Of a stretch of DNA of 10,388 bases, positions 1-7,398 are shown piece by piece. Source of the DNA: Lachnospiraceae bacterium (GTDB lineage Bacteria > Bacillota > Clostridia > Lachnospirales > Lachnospiraceae); contig JAFUXY010000198.1 of the NCBI GenBank assembly GCA_017477005.1, positions 1-10,388 on the forward strand, in the 5' to 3' direction. The translations under genes were made by a program, and so were the position numbers. Numbering within the stretch: position 1 is the first letter of the stretch; each line of letters begins with the position of its first letter. Below the pieces are notes generated by a model. The model was not told the origin of the DNA and searched no databases. It was given only the letters and a program-made list of their open reading frames with translations.

Positions 1-1
1 A

Positions 2-1000
2 GAAGACGACGCTATCACGAACAAATATGGCGGCACGGGATTGGGGCTTGCGATCACCAAAAACATCGTTGATATTATGAATGGCACGATTTCTGTGCGG
101 TCTGAAAAGGGACGCGGCTCAGAATTCACGGTCAATATTACCTTCCGCAAGGCAGAACACACGGAAAAGACCAGCAGCAATATTCATCCGGAGGAGATGC
201 ATGTGCTGATCATTGACGACGACCAGATCGCCTGTGACCACGCCAAGCTCGTTCTCGAGGAAGTCGGTATCACTTCCGACACCGCGCTTGGCCCCGAAGA
301 AGCGCTCGAACGCGTGAGGTTGTCTCATGCCAGGCGGGAATCCTACAATATGATCCTTGTAGATCTGAAAATGCCGGAAAAGAATGGTGTCGTGCTCTCA
401 CGGGAGCTTCGGGAGATCGTCGGAGAGGAGCCAGCGATTATTATTTTGACTGCCTATAGTTGGGATGATATCGCCGACGCGGCGCATGACGCCGGGATCG
501 ATAGCTTCATGTCCAAACCGCTATATCCGAATGTGGTGCTTGATGAATTTGAACGGATATTGAAGCACAAAAAGCACGTCGCAAAAGACCGGGTGCAGAA
601 GGCGGATCTCAACGGCAAGCGGGTCCTGATGGCGGAGGATATGTTTATCAACGCTGAAATAATGAAGCAGATTCTTGCTATGCGGAATTTGGAGGTGGAA
701 CACGCCCAGAATGGGCAGATCGCGGTCGATATGTTCCGGGAGTCGCCGGAGCATTATTATGACGCGGTGCTGATGGATATTCGTATGCCTGTGCTCGATG
801 GTCTGCAGGCCACCGAAGCGATTCGTGCCTTGGATCGCCCGGACGCAAAAACGACGCCGATCATTGCTATGACGGCGAACGCTTTCGATGAGGATGTACA
901 GCGGTCTCTGCAGGTCGGGATGAACGCGCATCTGTCGAAGCCTGTCGAGCCGGAGCATTTGTATGAGACGCTGGAGCTGTTGATGGGGGATAGGGGTTAG
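2..1000 (+). CDS. Hybrid sensor histidine kinase, C-terminal part with two receiver domains (5' partial)
   Basis: The reading frame is open from base 2, so the start lies upstream of the window; 332 residues are visible. The first residues carry the G2 box of a histidine-kinase ATPase domain (KYGGTGLGLAITKNIV), followed by the usual last strand (GSEFTVNI). Two receiver domains follow. The first, about residues 66-185, has the acidic pocket IDDD, phospho-acceptor Asp in LVDLKMP (codon at 362), Thr in ILTAYSW and Lys in MSKPL. The second, about residues 204-330, has AED, acceptor Asp in LMDIRMP (codon at 776), Thr in AMTANAF and Lys in LSKPVE. Both look competent for phosphorylation. No Hpt domain follows; the protein ends just after the second receiver. 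The likely role is a membrane or cytoplasmic phosphorelay kinase; the signal sensed cannot be told because the sensor part is missing. It converges on the hicA-like gene with a 27-base gap and no clear terminator. Confidence 0.93.
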   Translation, partial: EDDAITNKYGGTGLGLAITKNIVDIMNGTISVRSEKGRGSEFTVNITFRKAEHTEKTSSNIHPEEMHVLIIDDDQIACDHAKLVLEEVGITSDTALGPEEALERVRLSHARRESYNMILVDLKMPEKNGVVLSRELREIVGEEPAIIILTAYSWDDIADAAHDAGIDSFMSKPLYPNVVLDEFERILKHKKHVAKDRVQKADLNGKRVLMAEDMFINAEIMKQILAMRNLEVEHAQNGQIAVDMFRESPEHYYDAVLMDIRMPVLDGLQATEAIRALDRPDAKTTPIIAMTANAFDEDVQRSLQVGMNAHLSKPVEPEHLYETLELLMGDRG

Positions 1001-1027
1001 GAAGGCTGATTCGAACAGTTCTTTAGC

Positions 1028-1222
1028 TCAAAATCGATAATTTATTCCTGCCTCCTTGAAAATCCCATTCGCAGTATGTTTTAATTTGATTTTCCCATCT
1101 ACCGGAAATGTATGATCACTGATAGGGCTGTGCCAAATGCTATGATCGCCTTTTCCTTGACCTACAAAAAAACAGCCGTTTTCTATCAGAATTTTCTTTA
1201 CATTTCGTGCATAATCAGCCAC
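1028..1222 (-). CDS. hicA: HicA-like mRNA interferase toxin
   Basis: A 64-residue protein from a GTG start. HicA toxins are small dsRBD-fold ribonucleases that cleave mRNA using one histidine. Visible family features are the N-terminal helix (VKKILIENGCFF), the G-x-G-D-H-S-I-W segment carrying the probable catalytic His at residue 27, a strand with P-V-D-G-K, and the C-terminal helix ending KHTANGIFKEAGI. I chose GTG at 1222 because the upstream antitoxin stop overlaps it by one base (TAGTG), because the resulting length fits the family (about 60 residues), and because AAAGGA lies upstream, at a longish spacing. An ATG at 1267 would add 15 residues that do not look like HicA and would overlap the antitoxin by 46 bases. 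It is co-transcribed with and translationally coupled to the antitoxin. The region is clearly more AT-rich than its neighbours, which hints at acquisition. Confidence 0.8.
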   Translation of the reverse strand: MADYARNVKKILIENGCFFVGQGKGDHSIWHSPISDHTFPVDGKIKLKHTANGIFKEAGINYRF

Positions 1223-1434
1223 TAAGCACAGATTTCCTTTCGTGTTTCCGCCAAAAAATAAATGCATTTGGGCTTTGGCAAATGGTTCAATTCAGCGATT
1301 TCCGGAGCAATTTGTTTGATTTTCAAGACAAGAGAATCAAAAGTGTCTGATTCCATGACTACGGGGAGCTGTTCGCTTTCTGAATACCACACCCCGGCCT
1401 CATTATCCCAATTGCATCTAACCACATACTCCAT
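1222..1434 (-). CDS. HicB-like antitoxin of the DUF1902 type
   Basis: A 70-residue protein. The pattern V-R-C-N-W-D-N-E-A-G-V-W, then E-S-E-Q-L-P-V-V-M-E-S-D-T, then a helix ending P-E-I-A-E-L-N is that of the DUF1902/HicB partial RNase-H-like fold, which in known HicAB systems masks the toxin. There is no room for a helix-turn-helix or ribbon-helix-helix DNA-binding domain after the core, so autoregulation by this protein alone is doubtful. The start at 1434 is set by a strong GGAGGAG six bases or so upstream; an upstream in-frame ATG at 1458 lacks such a site. The antitoxin comes first and the toxin second, the reverse of classic hicAB, with a one-base stop/start overlap. It lies 27 bases after metY on the same strand, so it may be read from the metY transcript. 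The pair call rests on both partners together. Confidence 0.8.
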   Translation of the reverse strand: MEYVVRCNWDNEAGVWYSESEQLPVVMESDTFDSLVLKIKQIAPEIAELNHLPKPKCIYFLAETRKEICA

Positions 1435-1461
1435 GTTGCTCCTCCAAAAAGAATACAACCG

Positions 1462-2736
1462 TCAATCGAGCGCCTGCTTCAAATCCTCGATCAGATCCTC
1501 CCTTGCTTCAAGTCCGCAGGACATCCGCACGAGCCCGGCCGGAATTCCTGCTGCCAAAAGCTGCTCGTCGGTCATCTGCCGGTGGGTGGAAGTAGCCGGA
1601 TTGAGACAACAGGTTCTCGCATCCGCTACATGCGTCTCAATTGCTGCTAATTTTAGCCGCCCCATGAAATCTTCAGCGGCTTTTCTGTCTTCTAATTCAA
1701 AAGATACCACCCCACAGCCGCCTCGTGGCATATATTTCTGTGCTATATCATAATACGGATCGCCCGGAAGTCCCGGAAAACTAACCTTCTTGACCTTGGG
1801 ATGCTCGTTCAAAAACTCCGCCACCGCCTGTCCGTTTTCCACATGCTTGGGCATACGGACATGCAGGGATTCTAGGCCCAAATTCAGGATAAAGGCGTTC
1901 TGCGGAGACTGAATACATCCAAAGTCTCGCATTAGTTGAGACGTGCATTTGGTAATAAATGCCTTTTCATTGCCGAATTTCTCGGCATAAATTATCCCAT
2001 GATAAGAGTCATCCGGCGTGGTCAGCCCGGGAAATTTGTCCCTATGCGCCATCCAGTCGAATTTCCCCGAATCGATGATCGCACCACCCACGGCCGCCCC
2101 ATGCCCGTCCATATATTTGGTCGTGGAATGCGTCACAATATCCGCACCCCACTCAATCGGACGGCAGTTCACCGGCGTTGGGAATGTATTGTCCACGATC
2201 AGCGGCACCCCATGGTCGTGCGCCGCCTTTGCGAATTTCTCGATATCTAAAACCGTCAGAGCCGGATTCGCGATCGTTTCGCCAAATACCGCCTTTGTGT
2301 TGTCACGAAAAGCCGCATCTAGTTCCTCCGGCGTACAGTCCGGCGAGACAAAGGTGGCCGAAATGCCCATCTTTGCCATCGTCACCCCAATCAAATTGAA
2401 GGTGCCGCCGTAGATCGAAGCGGAGGAAACAATATGGTCTCCCGCTTCACAGATGTTGAACAGCGCAAAAAAGTTCGCAGCCTGTCCCGACGAGGTCAGC
2501 ATCGCCGCAGAACCGCCCTCCAACACTGCCAGCTTCGCCGCCACCATATCATTGGTAGGGTTTTGCAGCCTAGTATAAAAATATCCTTCGGCTTCGAGAT
2601 CAAACAGCTTCCCCATATCCGCGCTTGTGTCGTATTTGAAGGTGGTCGACTGAATGATCGGAATCTGCCTGGGTTCGCCGTTTCCGGGGGTATAACCTGC
2701 CTGTACGCATTTTGTATCGACTCTGTAATCGCTCAT
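1462..2736 (-). CDS. metY: O-acetylhomoserine sulfhydrylase (aminocarboxypropyltransferase), PLP-dependent
   Basis: A full-length 424-residue Cys/Met-metabolism PLP enzyme. It makes homocysteine from O-acetylhomoserine and sulfide, the direct-sulfhydrylation route to methionine, in the cytosol. Visible are the Y-x-R-x-x-N-P-T motif (54-61), the SSGQAA phosphate-binding segment (82-87), the VDNTF motif with the PLP-ring Asp (181-185), the Schiff-base lysine in THSTTKYMDGHG (Lys207), and the C-terminal ADART...PATSTHRQ segment (371-387). The length and the inserted region after Lys207 (K-F-P-G-L-T-T-P) fit the sulfhydrylase rather than cystathionine gamma-synthase or the lyases. A GGAG sequence lies upstream of the ATG. 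It follows glmS by 67 bases; that gap is too short for an S-box or T-box leader, so I see no sulfur-responsive control here. Confidence is high for the family and good for the exact substrate. Confidence 0.93.
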   Translation of the reverse strand: MSDYRVDTKCVQAGYTPGNGEPRQIPIIQSTTFKYDTSADMGKLFDLEAEGYFYTRLQNPTNDMVAAKLAVLEGGSAAMLTSSGQAANFFALFNICEAGDHIVSSASIYGGTFNLIGVTMAKMGISATFVSPDCTPEELDAAFRDNTKAVFGETIANPALTVLDIEKFAKAAHDHGVPLIVDNTFPTPVNCRPIEWGADIVTHSTTKYMDGHGAAVGGAIIDSGKFDWMAHRDKFPGLTTPDDSYHGIIYAEKFGNEKAFITKCTSQLMRDFGCIQSPQNAFILNLGLESLHVRMPKHVENGQAVAEFLNEHPKVKKVSFPGLPGDPYYDIAQKYMPRGGCGVVSFELEDRKAAEDFMGRLKLAAIETHVADARTCCLNPATSTHRQMTDEQLLAAGIPAGLVRMSCGLEAREDLIEDLKQALD

Positions 2737-2803
2737 AATTTATCCCACTCCACTGTCTTTCTGTGTAGAAAATGTACCAGAAACGTAAATCGTCCCCGCT
2801 CCA

Positions 2804-4639
2804 CTACTCCACCGTCACGGACTTTGCCAAATTTCGCGGCTTATCCACGTCACAGCCCTTGCCGACCGCCACATAGTACGCAAATAGCTGCAGCGGAATG
2901 ATCGCCAGCGAATTGGCAAACCACGGATTGGTCTGCGGAATATAGATCACATAATCCGCCACCTTTTCGATCTCCACATTCTCCTCGTTCGTCACGGCGA
3001 GGATGAACGCACCCCTCGTCCGCACCTCTACGATGTTGGACATCGTCTTTTTGTATAAATCCGGCTGCGTCAGAATCGCGCCGACCAACTTTCCTTCTTC
3101 GATCAGGGAAATTGTACCGTGTTTCAACTCGCCACCCGCATAGGCGTCCGAATGGATGTAGGAAATCTCCTTGAGCTTCAGCGAAGCCTCCATAGAGATC
3201 GCATAATCCAAGCCCCGACCAATGAAAAACACATCCTTAGCCGCAATATAACGATTGGCAAATTTCTGCAGCCGCCCCTTGTTGTTGAGCAGCAGTTCGA
3301 TCTGATCCGGCAGCTTTTGCAAATCGTTGATATACGAAGCCATCTGCGCGTCGTCGATCCTGCCATGAACATAGGCAAACTTGATCGCCAGCAGATACAT
3401 GGCAATAAGCTGCGCGCTGTACGCCTTCGTCGTTGCCACCGCAATCTCGGGGCCCGCCCAGGTGTACATTACCTGATCGGCCTCCCTCGCGATCGAGGAG
3501 CCGACCACATTGACAATGCCGAGCACCCGGCAGCCCCTAGCCTTTGCCTCCCGCAGCGCCGCCAAGGAATCCGCCGTCTCTCCGGATTGGCTAATGATAA
3601 TCACCAGCTCATGCTCTCCCAAGATCGGATTGCGATAACGGAATTCGCTCGCCGCGTCCACTTCCACCGGGATCCGCACCATTCCTTCGAAAATATATTT
3701 GACCGAAACGCCAACATGGTAGGCGCTCCCGCAGGCCACGATCCGAATCCGGTCAATTTCACGGATCTGATCGTCCGTCATATCGAGTTCTTCGATCTCC
3801 ACCCGCCCGTCTTTGATCCGCGGCATAAAGGTATCCCGCACCGTCTTGGGCTGTTCGTAAATTTCTTTGAGCATAAAATGCTCATAACCGCCTTTCTCCG
3901 CGGCATTTTCGTCCCAATCGATGTACTTTGATTCCTTCTCGATCGGCTCGCAATCAGAATTATAAAACAGAATTTCCTCTTCGGATAATTCTACGATTTC
4001 TTCGTTTTGAATGAAATAGACATCGCGGGTGTACTTCAGCACGGCTGGCACGTCCGACGCAATCAGATTGCCGTCCTTCGAACGTCCCACGATCAGCGGA
4101 GAATCCTTGCGTACCGCAAACACCTTGTCCGGATAATCGGCGAAGAGGATCCCCAACGCGTAGGAACCGTCCAAGCGTCGCATTACCTTTGCAATGGCAT
4201 CGAGAGGCTTGTCCGGTGCTTTCTTGTAATAGTAGTCCAACAGATGCGCGACCACCTCTGTGTCCGTCTCCGACACAAATTCGTAGCCCTTTTTGATCAG
4301 ACGATTTTTGATTTTGAGGTAATTTTCGATAATCCCATTGTGTACGACAGCGATCCGTCTGTCGGAGGAAAAATGCGGATGCGCATTCACATCCGATGGC
4401 TCGCCGTGTGTTGCCCAGCGGGTGTGCCCGATCCCCAAAGTCCCGGGCATCGTTGCGCCGTCATGCGTCATCTCAGAGAGCACCTTGAGCCGCCCCTTTG
4501 ATTTTTTGATCTGGATTTCGTCGCCATCAAAGACCGCGATTCCAGAAGAATCATAACCCCTGTATTCGAGCTTGGCCAGTCCGTCCAGCAAAATCGGCGC
4601 TGCCTGACTTTTCCCTACATATCCAACAATTCCGCACAT
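2804..4639 (-). CDS. glmS: Glutamine--fructose-6-phosphate aminotransferase (isomerizing)
   Basis: A complete 611-residue GlmS. It converts fructose-6-phosphate and glutamine to glucosamine-6-phosphate, the first committed step to UDP-GlcNAc for peptidoglycan and other amino-sugar polymers. The N-terminal class II glutaminase domain begins M-C-G-I-V-G-Y with nucleophile Cys2 and has LEYRGYDSSG, GHTRWATHG and HNGIIEN. Two SIS isomerase domains follow: the first with the IVACGSAYH and SQSGETADS segments, the second with GRGLDYAISMEASLKLKEI and AGGELKHG. The C-terminus NLAKSVTVE is the canonical end carrying the fructose-binding lysine (Lys606). A strong GGGAGG precedes the ATG. It begins 33 bases after the LCP gene, which is too short for the glmS ribozyme found in many Firmicutes. 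In this operon it probably supplies precursors for the wall or for the neighbouring polysaccharide. Confidence 0.98.
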   Translation of the reverse strand: MCGIVGYVGKSQAAPILLDGLAKLEYRGYDSSGIAVFDGDEIQIKKSKGRLKVLSEMTHDGATMPGTLGIGHTRWATHGEPSDVNAHPHFSSDRRIAVVHNGIIENYLKIKNRLIKKGYEFVSETDTEVVAHLLDYYYKKAPDKPLDAIAKVMRRLDGSYALGILFADYPDKVFAVRKDSPLIVGRSKDGNLIASDVPAVLKYTRDVYFIQNEEIVELSEEEILFYNSDCEPIEKESKYIDWDENAAEKGGYEHFMLKEIYEQPKTVRDTFMPRIKDGRVEIEELDMTDDQIREIDRIRIVACGSAYHVGVSVKYIFEGMVRIPVEVDAASEFRYRNPILGEHELVIIISQSGETADSLAALREAKARGCRVLGIVNVVGSSIAREADQVMYTWAGPEIAVATTKAYSAQLIAMYLLAIKFAYVHGRIDDAQMASYINDLQKLPDQIELLLNNKGRLQKFANRYIAAKDVFFIGRGLDYAISMEASLKLKEISYIHSDAYAGGELKHGTISLIEEGKLVGAILTQPDLYKKTMSNIVEVRTRGAFILAVTNEENVEIEKVADYVIYIPQTNPWFANSLAIIPLQLFAYYVAVGKGCDVDKPRNLAKSVTVE

Positions 4640-4672
4640 AGGCCCTCCCTTTTTCCCGAAACAATATCGCTC

Positions 4673-5758
4673 CTAAAATCCGTAATCCACTCCATCGTCC
4701 TCGTCATAGCCGGTCAAATTCACGATCTCCTCGCTCAGACTCTTGACCTTCTCGGACATTTCATGCTCCTCGTCCGCGAACAGATATTCGTACAGCTCCT
4801 CCACATTGCTCTCGAGTGTGGTCGGAATCACGACGCTGCCCTTGCTGCCGACGTTGTCCGTGATCTTTTCGAACGGGAATCCCACTGTATCCACCAGCTC
4901 ATAATCCTTGTACTGCCTGGCCAGCGAGATCAACTGCGTGGACGACAGGCTCGTCTGGATATTCGGAAATACCGCATTGATCAGGTCGTTGATCTCGATC
5001 AGGCTTGCCTGCTTTGCCTTCTCCACCAGCTTCGAAACCACCGTCCTCTGCCGTTCCGCCCGCTTGAAGTCGTTCCCCGCCGTATAACGCACGCGGCAAT
5101 ACGCCGTGGCCTGCACGCCGTCTAAGGTCTGGTAGCCGCCAGAAACAAAATTCGCCGCCTTTTTCGTCACATACGCAACCTCGGTAATGTAATTGGTGTT
5201 CATAATATCGGCTTCTTCATCGGTCAGCTCGATCTCGATCCCACCCACTGCGTCGATCGCGTCCGTCAGCGCCTTGAAATCCACCGAGACATAGTCCTTG
5301 ATGTCGAGGTCGAGATTGGTATTGAGCATCCCGATCGCAGCCTTGGCGCCGCCGTACTGATAGGCGTTCGTCGCCTTCTGGAGACTGTCTTCCTCGACCT
5401 CCAAAAGTGTATCCCGGTAGACTGACACAAGCCGCACCTCTTTGGTGTCGTTGTTCACAGAGCAGATCATAATCGTGTCGGAATGTCCCGTGTCAAAATC
5501 GCCGTTGGAGCGATTGTCCACGCCAAATAGCGCAATATTCCAGTAGCCGCTCAGGGTCTCCTGCGCTTCTACCGCAATATCATTTGTCTTCACTTCTTCT
5601 TCCCGGATCGTTTCATGGGTAATCATGCCGAATTTCGTCCAGCCGTAGAGCCCCACCAAAAGAAATGTCAATAGAATAATTTCGAATATCAAAATTCGCA
5701 CGCGGCGCTTTCTGCGCGCATGCTTCTTGCTAGGGGGATTAGTTTTCTTTTTTTCCAT
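4673..5758 (-). CDS. LytR-CpsA-Psr (LCP) family cell-wall polymer ligase
   Basis: A 361-residue type II membrane protein. It has a very basic cytoplasmic start (KKKTNPPSKKHARRKRR), one membrane helix at about 22-40, and an extracellular LCP domain at about 73-300. LCP enzymes move polyprenyl-linked polymers such as teichoic acids or capsule onto peptidoglycan. Motif residues are visible: N-I-A-L-F-G-V-D-N-R (74-83), H-S-D-T-I-M (92-97), V-S-V-Y-R-D-T (111-117), and an R-V-R-Y...D-F-x-R-x-x-R-Q-R block (222-238). The protein ends in an acidic tail, YDEDDGVDYGF, closely matching the end of the secreted protein encoded at 9043-9828. It is the first gene of the minus-strand series and is divergent from the polysaccharide genes, consistent with attaching that polymer to the wall. 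Which polymer it handles is inference. Confidence 0.95.
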   Translation of the reverse strand: MEKKKTNPPSKKHARRKRRVRILIFEIILLTFLLVGLYGWTKFGMITHETIREEEVKTNDIAVEAQETLSGYWNIALFGVDNRSNGDFDTGHSDTIMICSVNNDTKEVRLVSVYRDTLLEVEEDSLQKATNAYQYGGAKAAIGMLNTNLDLDIKDYVSVDFKALTDAIDAVGGIEIELTDEEADIMNTNYITEVAYVTKKAANFVSGGYQTLDGVQATAYCRVRYTAGNDFKRAERQRTVVSKLVEKAKQASLIEINDLINAVFPNIQTSLSSTQLISLARQYKDYELVDTVGFPFEKITDNVGSKGSVVIPTTLESNVEELYEYLFADEEHEMSEKVKSLSEEIVNLTGYDEDDGVDYGF

Positions 5759-5826
5759 CGTGGCAGTACCTTCTCGAGAATCAATCAGACCAATTGCAAT
5801 TCAATCGTTCGAAAACGTGTTTATGG

Positions 5827-5856
5827 ATTTTACCATATGCACTGCGTTTGCGTCAA
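5827..5856 (-). promoter_or_regulatory. Probable sigma-A promoter for LCP-glmS-metY
   Basis: On the minus strand, a -35 TTGACG (5851-5856) and a -10 TAAAAT (5827-5832) are separated by 18 bases. Transcription would begin near 5820, giving a leader of about 60 bases before the LCP start at 5758. It is the only good promoter I see ahead of this series. The spacing and hexamers are typical but not perfect. Confidence 0.6.
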
Positions 5857-5921
5857 GATATAATAGGAAACGAATTGGATATGAATTTACCGACTTCTGG
5901 CATCGCTTTGGAAAAACTTCA

Positions 5922-5950
5922 TTGAATTAAAAGCGTTTTCGTGATATAGT
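5922..5950 (+). promoter_or_regulatory. Probable sigma-A promoter for the polysaccharide genes
   Basis: A -35 TTGAAT (5922-5927), a 17-base spacer and a -10 TATAGT (5945-5950), with an extended TGA just upstream of the -10. The start of transcription would be near 5957, about 35 bases before the ATG at 5992. A second perfect TATAAT lies at 5859-5864 on the same strand but its -35 partner is poor (TATGCA). The leader between 5957 and 5992 shows no clear hairpin. Confidence 0.65.
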
Positions 5951-5991
5951 ATTACAGATAATCATTATGAGTATTTTTTGGAATAAATCAA

Positions 5992-7398
5992 ATGTATCAT
6001 GAAGAAAAACGAGGTTGGATGAAACACCTCGATTTCACCTTGATCGATCTTGCGGCACAGCAGACCGCTCTGCTGATTGCCTATTACTGGCGATTTGGTG
6101 ATATCATTTATCTAAGTCCTCTGTACCTGCGCCTGGCCACACTGGTAGCTTTGGTGGACATTGTTGTTGTGTTTTTCGGCGAAAGCTATTCCGGCATCCT
6201 GCGGCGGACAAAGTACAAAGAAGCCACCGCGACAATCGTGCATACGGTGCTGGTGTTTTTTGGCGTTCTTTTGGTCAACTACGCGACGAAGGTGTCCGAG
6301 CGCTATTCGAGGCCGCTGTTTTTCCTGTTCATCTTTCTGACCGTATTTTTCGAATACGGGGGACGGGTCGTCTGGAAGCGGCGGGTGCGAAAGCGGATGC
6401 TTGAAGGCACCGGCAAGGCACTGATGCTCGTGGTCGCCGACAGCACGACAGTGGAACGCTGCCTTTATGAAATCTCGCACAGCAAGTACACGGATTTCGT
6501 CGTGCAGGGCGTGGTCGTCGTGGATCGGGACATGCGCGGGCAGACGATACAGGGCATACCGGTGGTTGCGACAGCCGACACATTCTGGGAGTACGTGCGT
6601 ACCGCAGTGGTCGATGAGGTCTTCATCGATGGCAATACCCGGGCTTCCTCCGAGGCTCTGGCCAGCGAGTTGGTGGAGCTTGGTCTTGTCGTGCATATTG
6701 CGATGGTTCACACGGACAAAATGATCCCCAACCGTATGATGGAATCGTACGCCAACTATATGGTTCTGACCACGAGTATGAAGATCACAAGCATGTGGCA
6801 GCTCGCGGTCAAGCGGCTGATCGATATCGCGGGCGGACTGGTCGGCACGCTGATTACAATTATTTTTATTTTGATCTTCGGACCGATCATCAAGCTGCAG
6901 TCGCCGGGGCCGATCTTCTATTCCTCCATCCGTATCGGAAAAGGCGGACGCCGTTTCACCTTTTATAAATTCCGCACTATGATCATAGGCGCGGATCAAA
7001 TGCTGGACTCTCTGAAGGACAAAAACCGGATCAAGGGGCAGATGTTCAAGATGGACAACGATCCACGAATCATCCCGATCGGGCGGTTCATGCGCAAATA
7101 TTCGATCGATGAATTTCCGCAGTTTTGGAATGTACTGATGGGGGATATGAGCTTAGTCGGCACCCGTCCGCCTACAGAGAAGGAGTTCGAGCAATACGAG
7201 CGGCGGCACAAGGCCAGACTCGGCATCAAGCCCGGTCTGACCGGGATGTGGCAGACCAGCGGCCGCAATGAGATTACCGATTTTGAGCAGGTCGTCGCGC
7301 TCGATACAGAATATATAATGAATTGGTCTTTGGGGCTCGATCTTTTGATCCTGCTCAAGACGATTGTTGTTGTGTTTAAGGGAGAGGGCGCGCAGTGA
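5992..7398 (+). CDS. Polyprenyl glycosylphosphotransferase (initiating sugar-1-phosphate transferase)
   Basis: A 468-residue membrane protein of the WbaP/WcaJ-type family. It transfers a sugar-1-phosphate from a nucleotide sugar to undecaprenyl phosphate, the first step of exopolysaccharide or capsule repeat-unit synthesis. Residues 1-130 hold several hydrophobic membrane segments; 140-260 form a Rossmann-like central domain (ALMLVVADS...VDEVFIDG). The catalytic domain begins with VKRLIDIAGG and a membrane-inserted helix (273-300). It then shows SPGPIFYSSIRIGKGG, FTFYKFRTM (322-330), the DPRIIPIGRFMRKYSIDEFPQFWN block with the Asp-Glu pair (373-374), GDMSLVGTRPP and IKPGLTGMWQTSGR. The length is normal. 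The ATG at 5992 has only a weak GGA site; Met10 (6019) has a better-placed GAGG, but the longer start resembles family N-termini. The sugar used cannot be told from sequence. The stop overlaps the next start (GTGA). Confidence 0.95.
   Translation: MYHEEKRGWMKHLDFTLIDLAAQQTALLIAYYWRFGDIIYLSPLYLRLATLVALVDIVVVFFGESYSGILRRTKYKEATATIVHTVLVFFGVLLVNYATKVSERYSRPLFFLFIFLTVFFEYGGRVVWKRRVRKRMLEGTGKALMLVVADSTTVERCLYEISHSKYTDFVVQGVVVVDRDMRGQTIQGIPVVATADTFWEYVRTAVVDEVFIDGNTRASSEALASELVELGLVVHIAMVHTDKMIPNRMMESYANYMVLTTSMKITSMWQLAVKRLIDIAGGLVGTLITIIFILIFGPIIKLQSPGPIFYSSIRIGKGGRRFTFYKFRTMIIGADQMLDSLKDKNRIKGQMFKMDNDPRIIPIGRFMRKYSIDEFPQFWNVLMGDMSLVGTRPPTEKEFEQYERRHKARLGIKPGLTGMWQTSGRNEITDFEQVVALDTEYIMNWSLGLDLLILLKTIVVVFKGEGAQ

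Noticed and set aside
1001..1027. Bidirectional terminator between the convergent kinase and toxin genes
   Set aside because: The 27 bases show no stable stem or T-run; transcripts may overlap here.
2737..2803. S-box, T-box or other sulfur-responsive leader ahead of metY
   Set aside because: The gap is 67 bases with no clear hairpin or terminator; it is too small for these elements.
3119..3931. Long plus-strand open frame of 270 codons inside glmS
   Set aside because: Shadow of a well-recognised glmS with intact domains on the other strand.
4640..4672. Possible glmS ribozyme ahead of glmS
   Set aside because: Only 33 bases separate the LCP stop from the glmS start, far less than the ribozyme needs, and no catalytic core is recognisable here or in the short leader of the LCP gene.
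5859..5864. Perfect TATAAT as a second plus-strand promoter
   Set aside because: The -35 position at suitable spacing reads TATGCA, and the better promoter at 5922-5950 is nearer to the gene; kept only as a remark.
6112..6999. Long minus-strand open frame of 295 codons inside the sugar-phosphate transferase
   Set aside because: His- and Asp-rich shadow of a clear plus-strand gene; no family resemblance.
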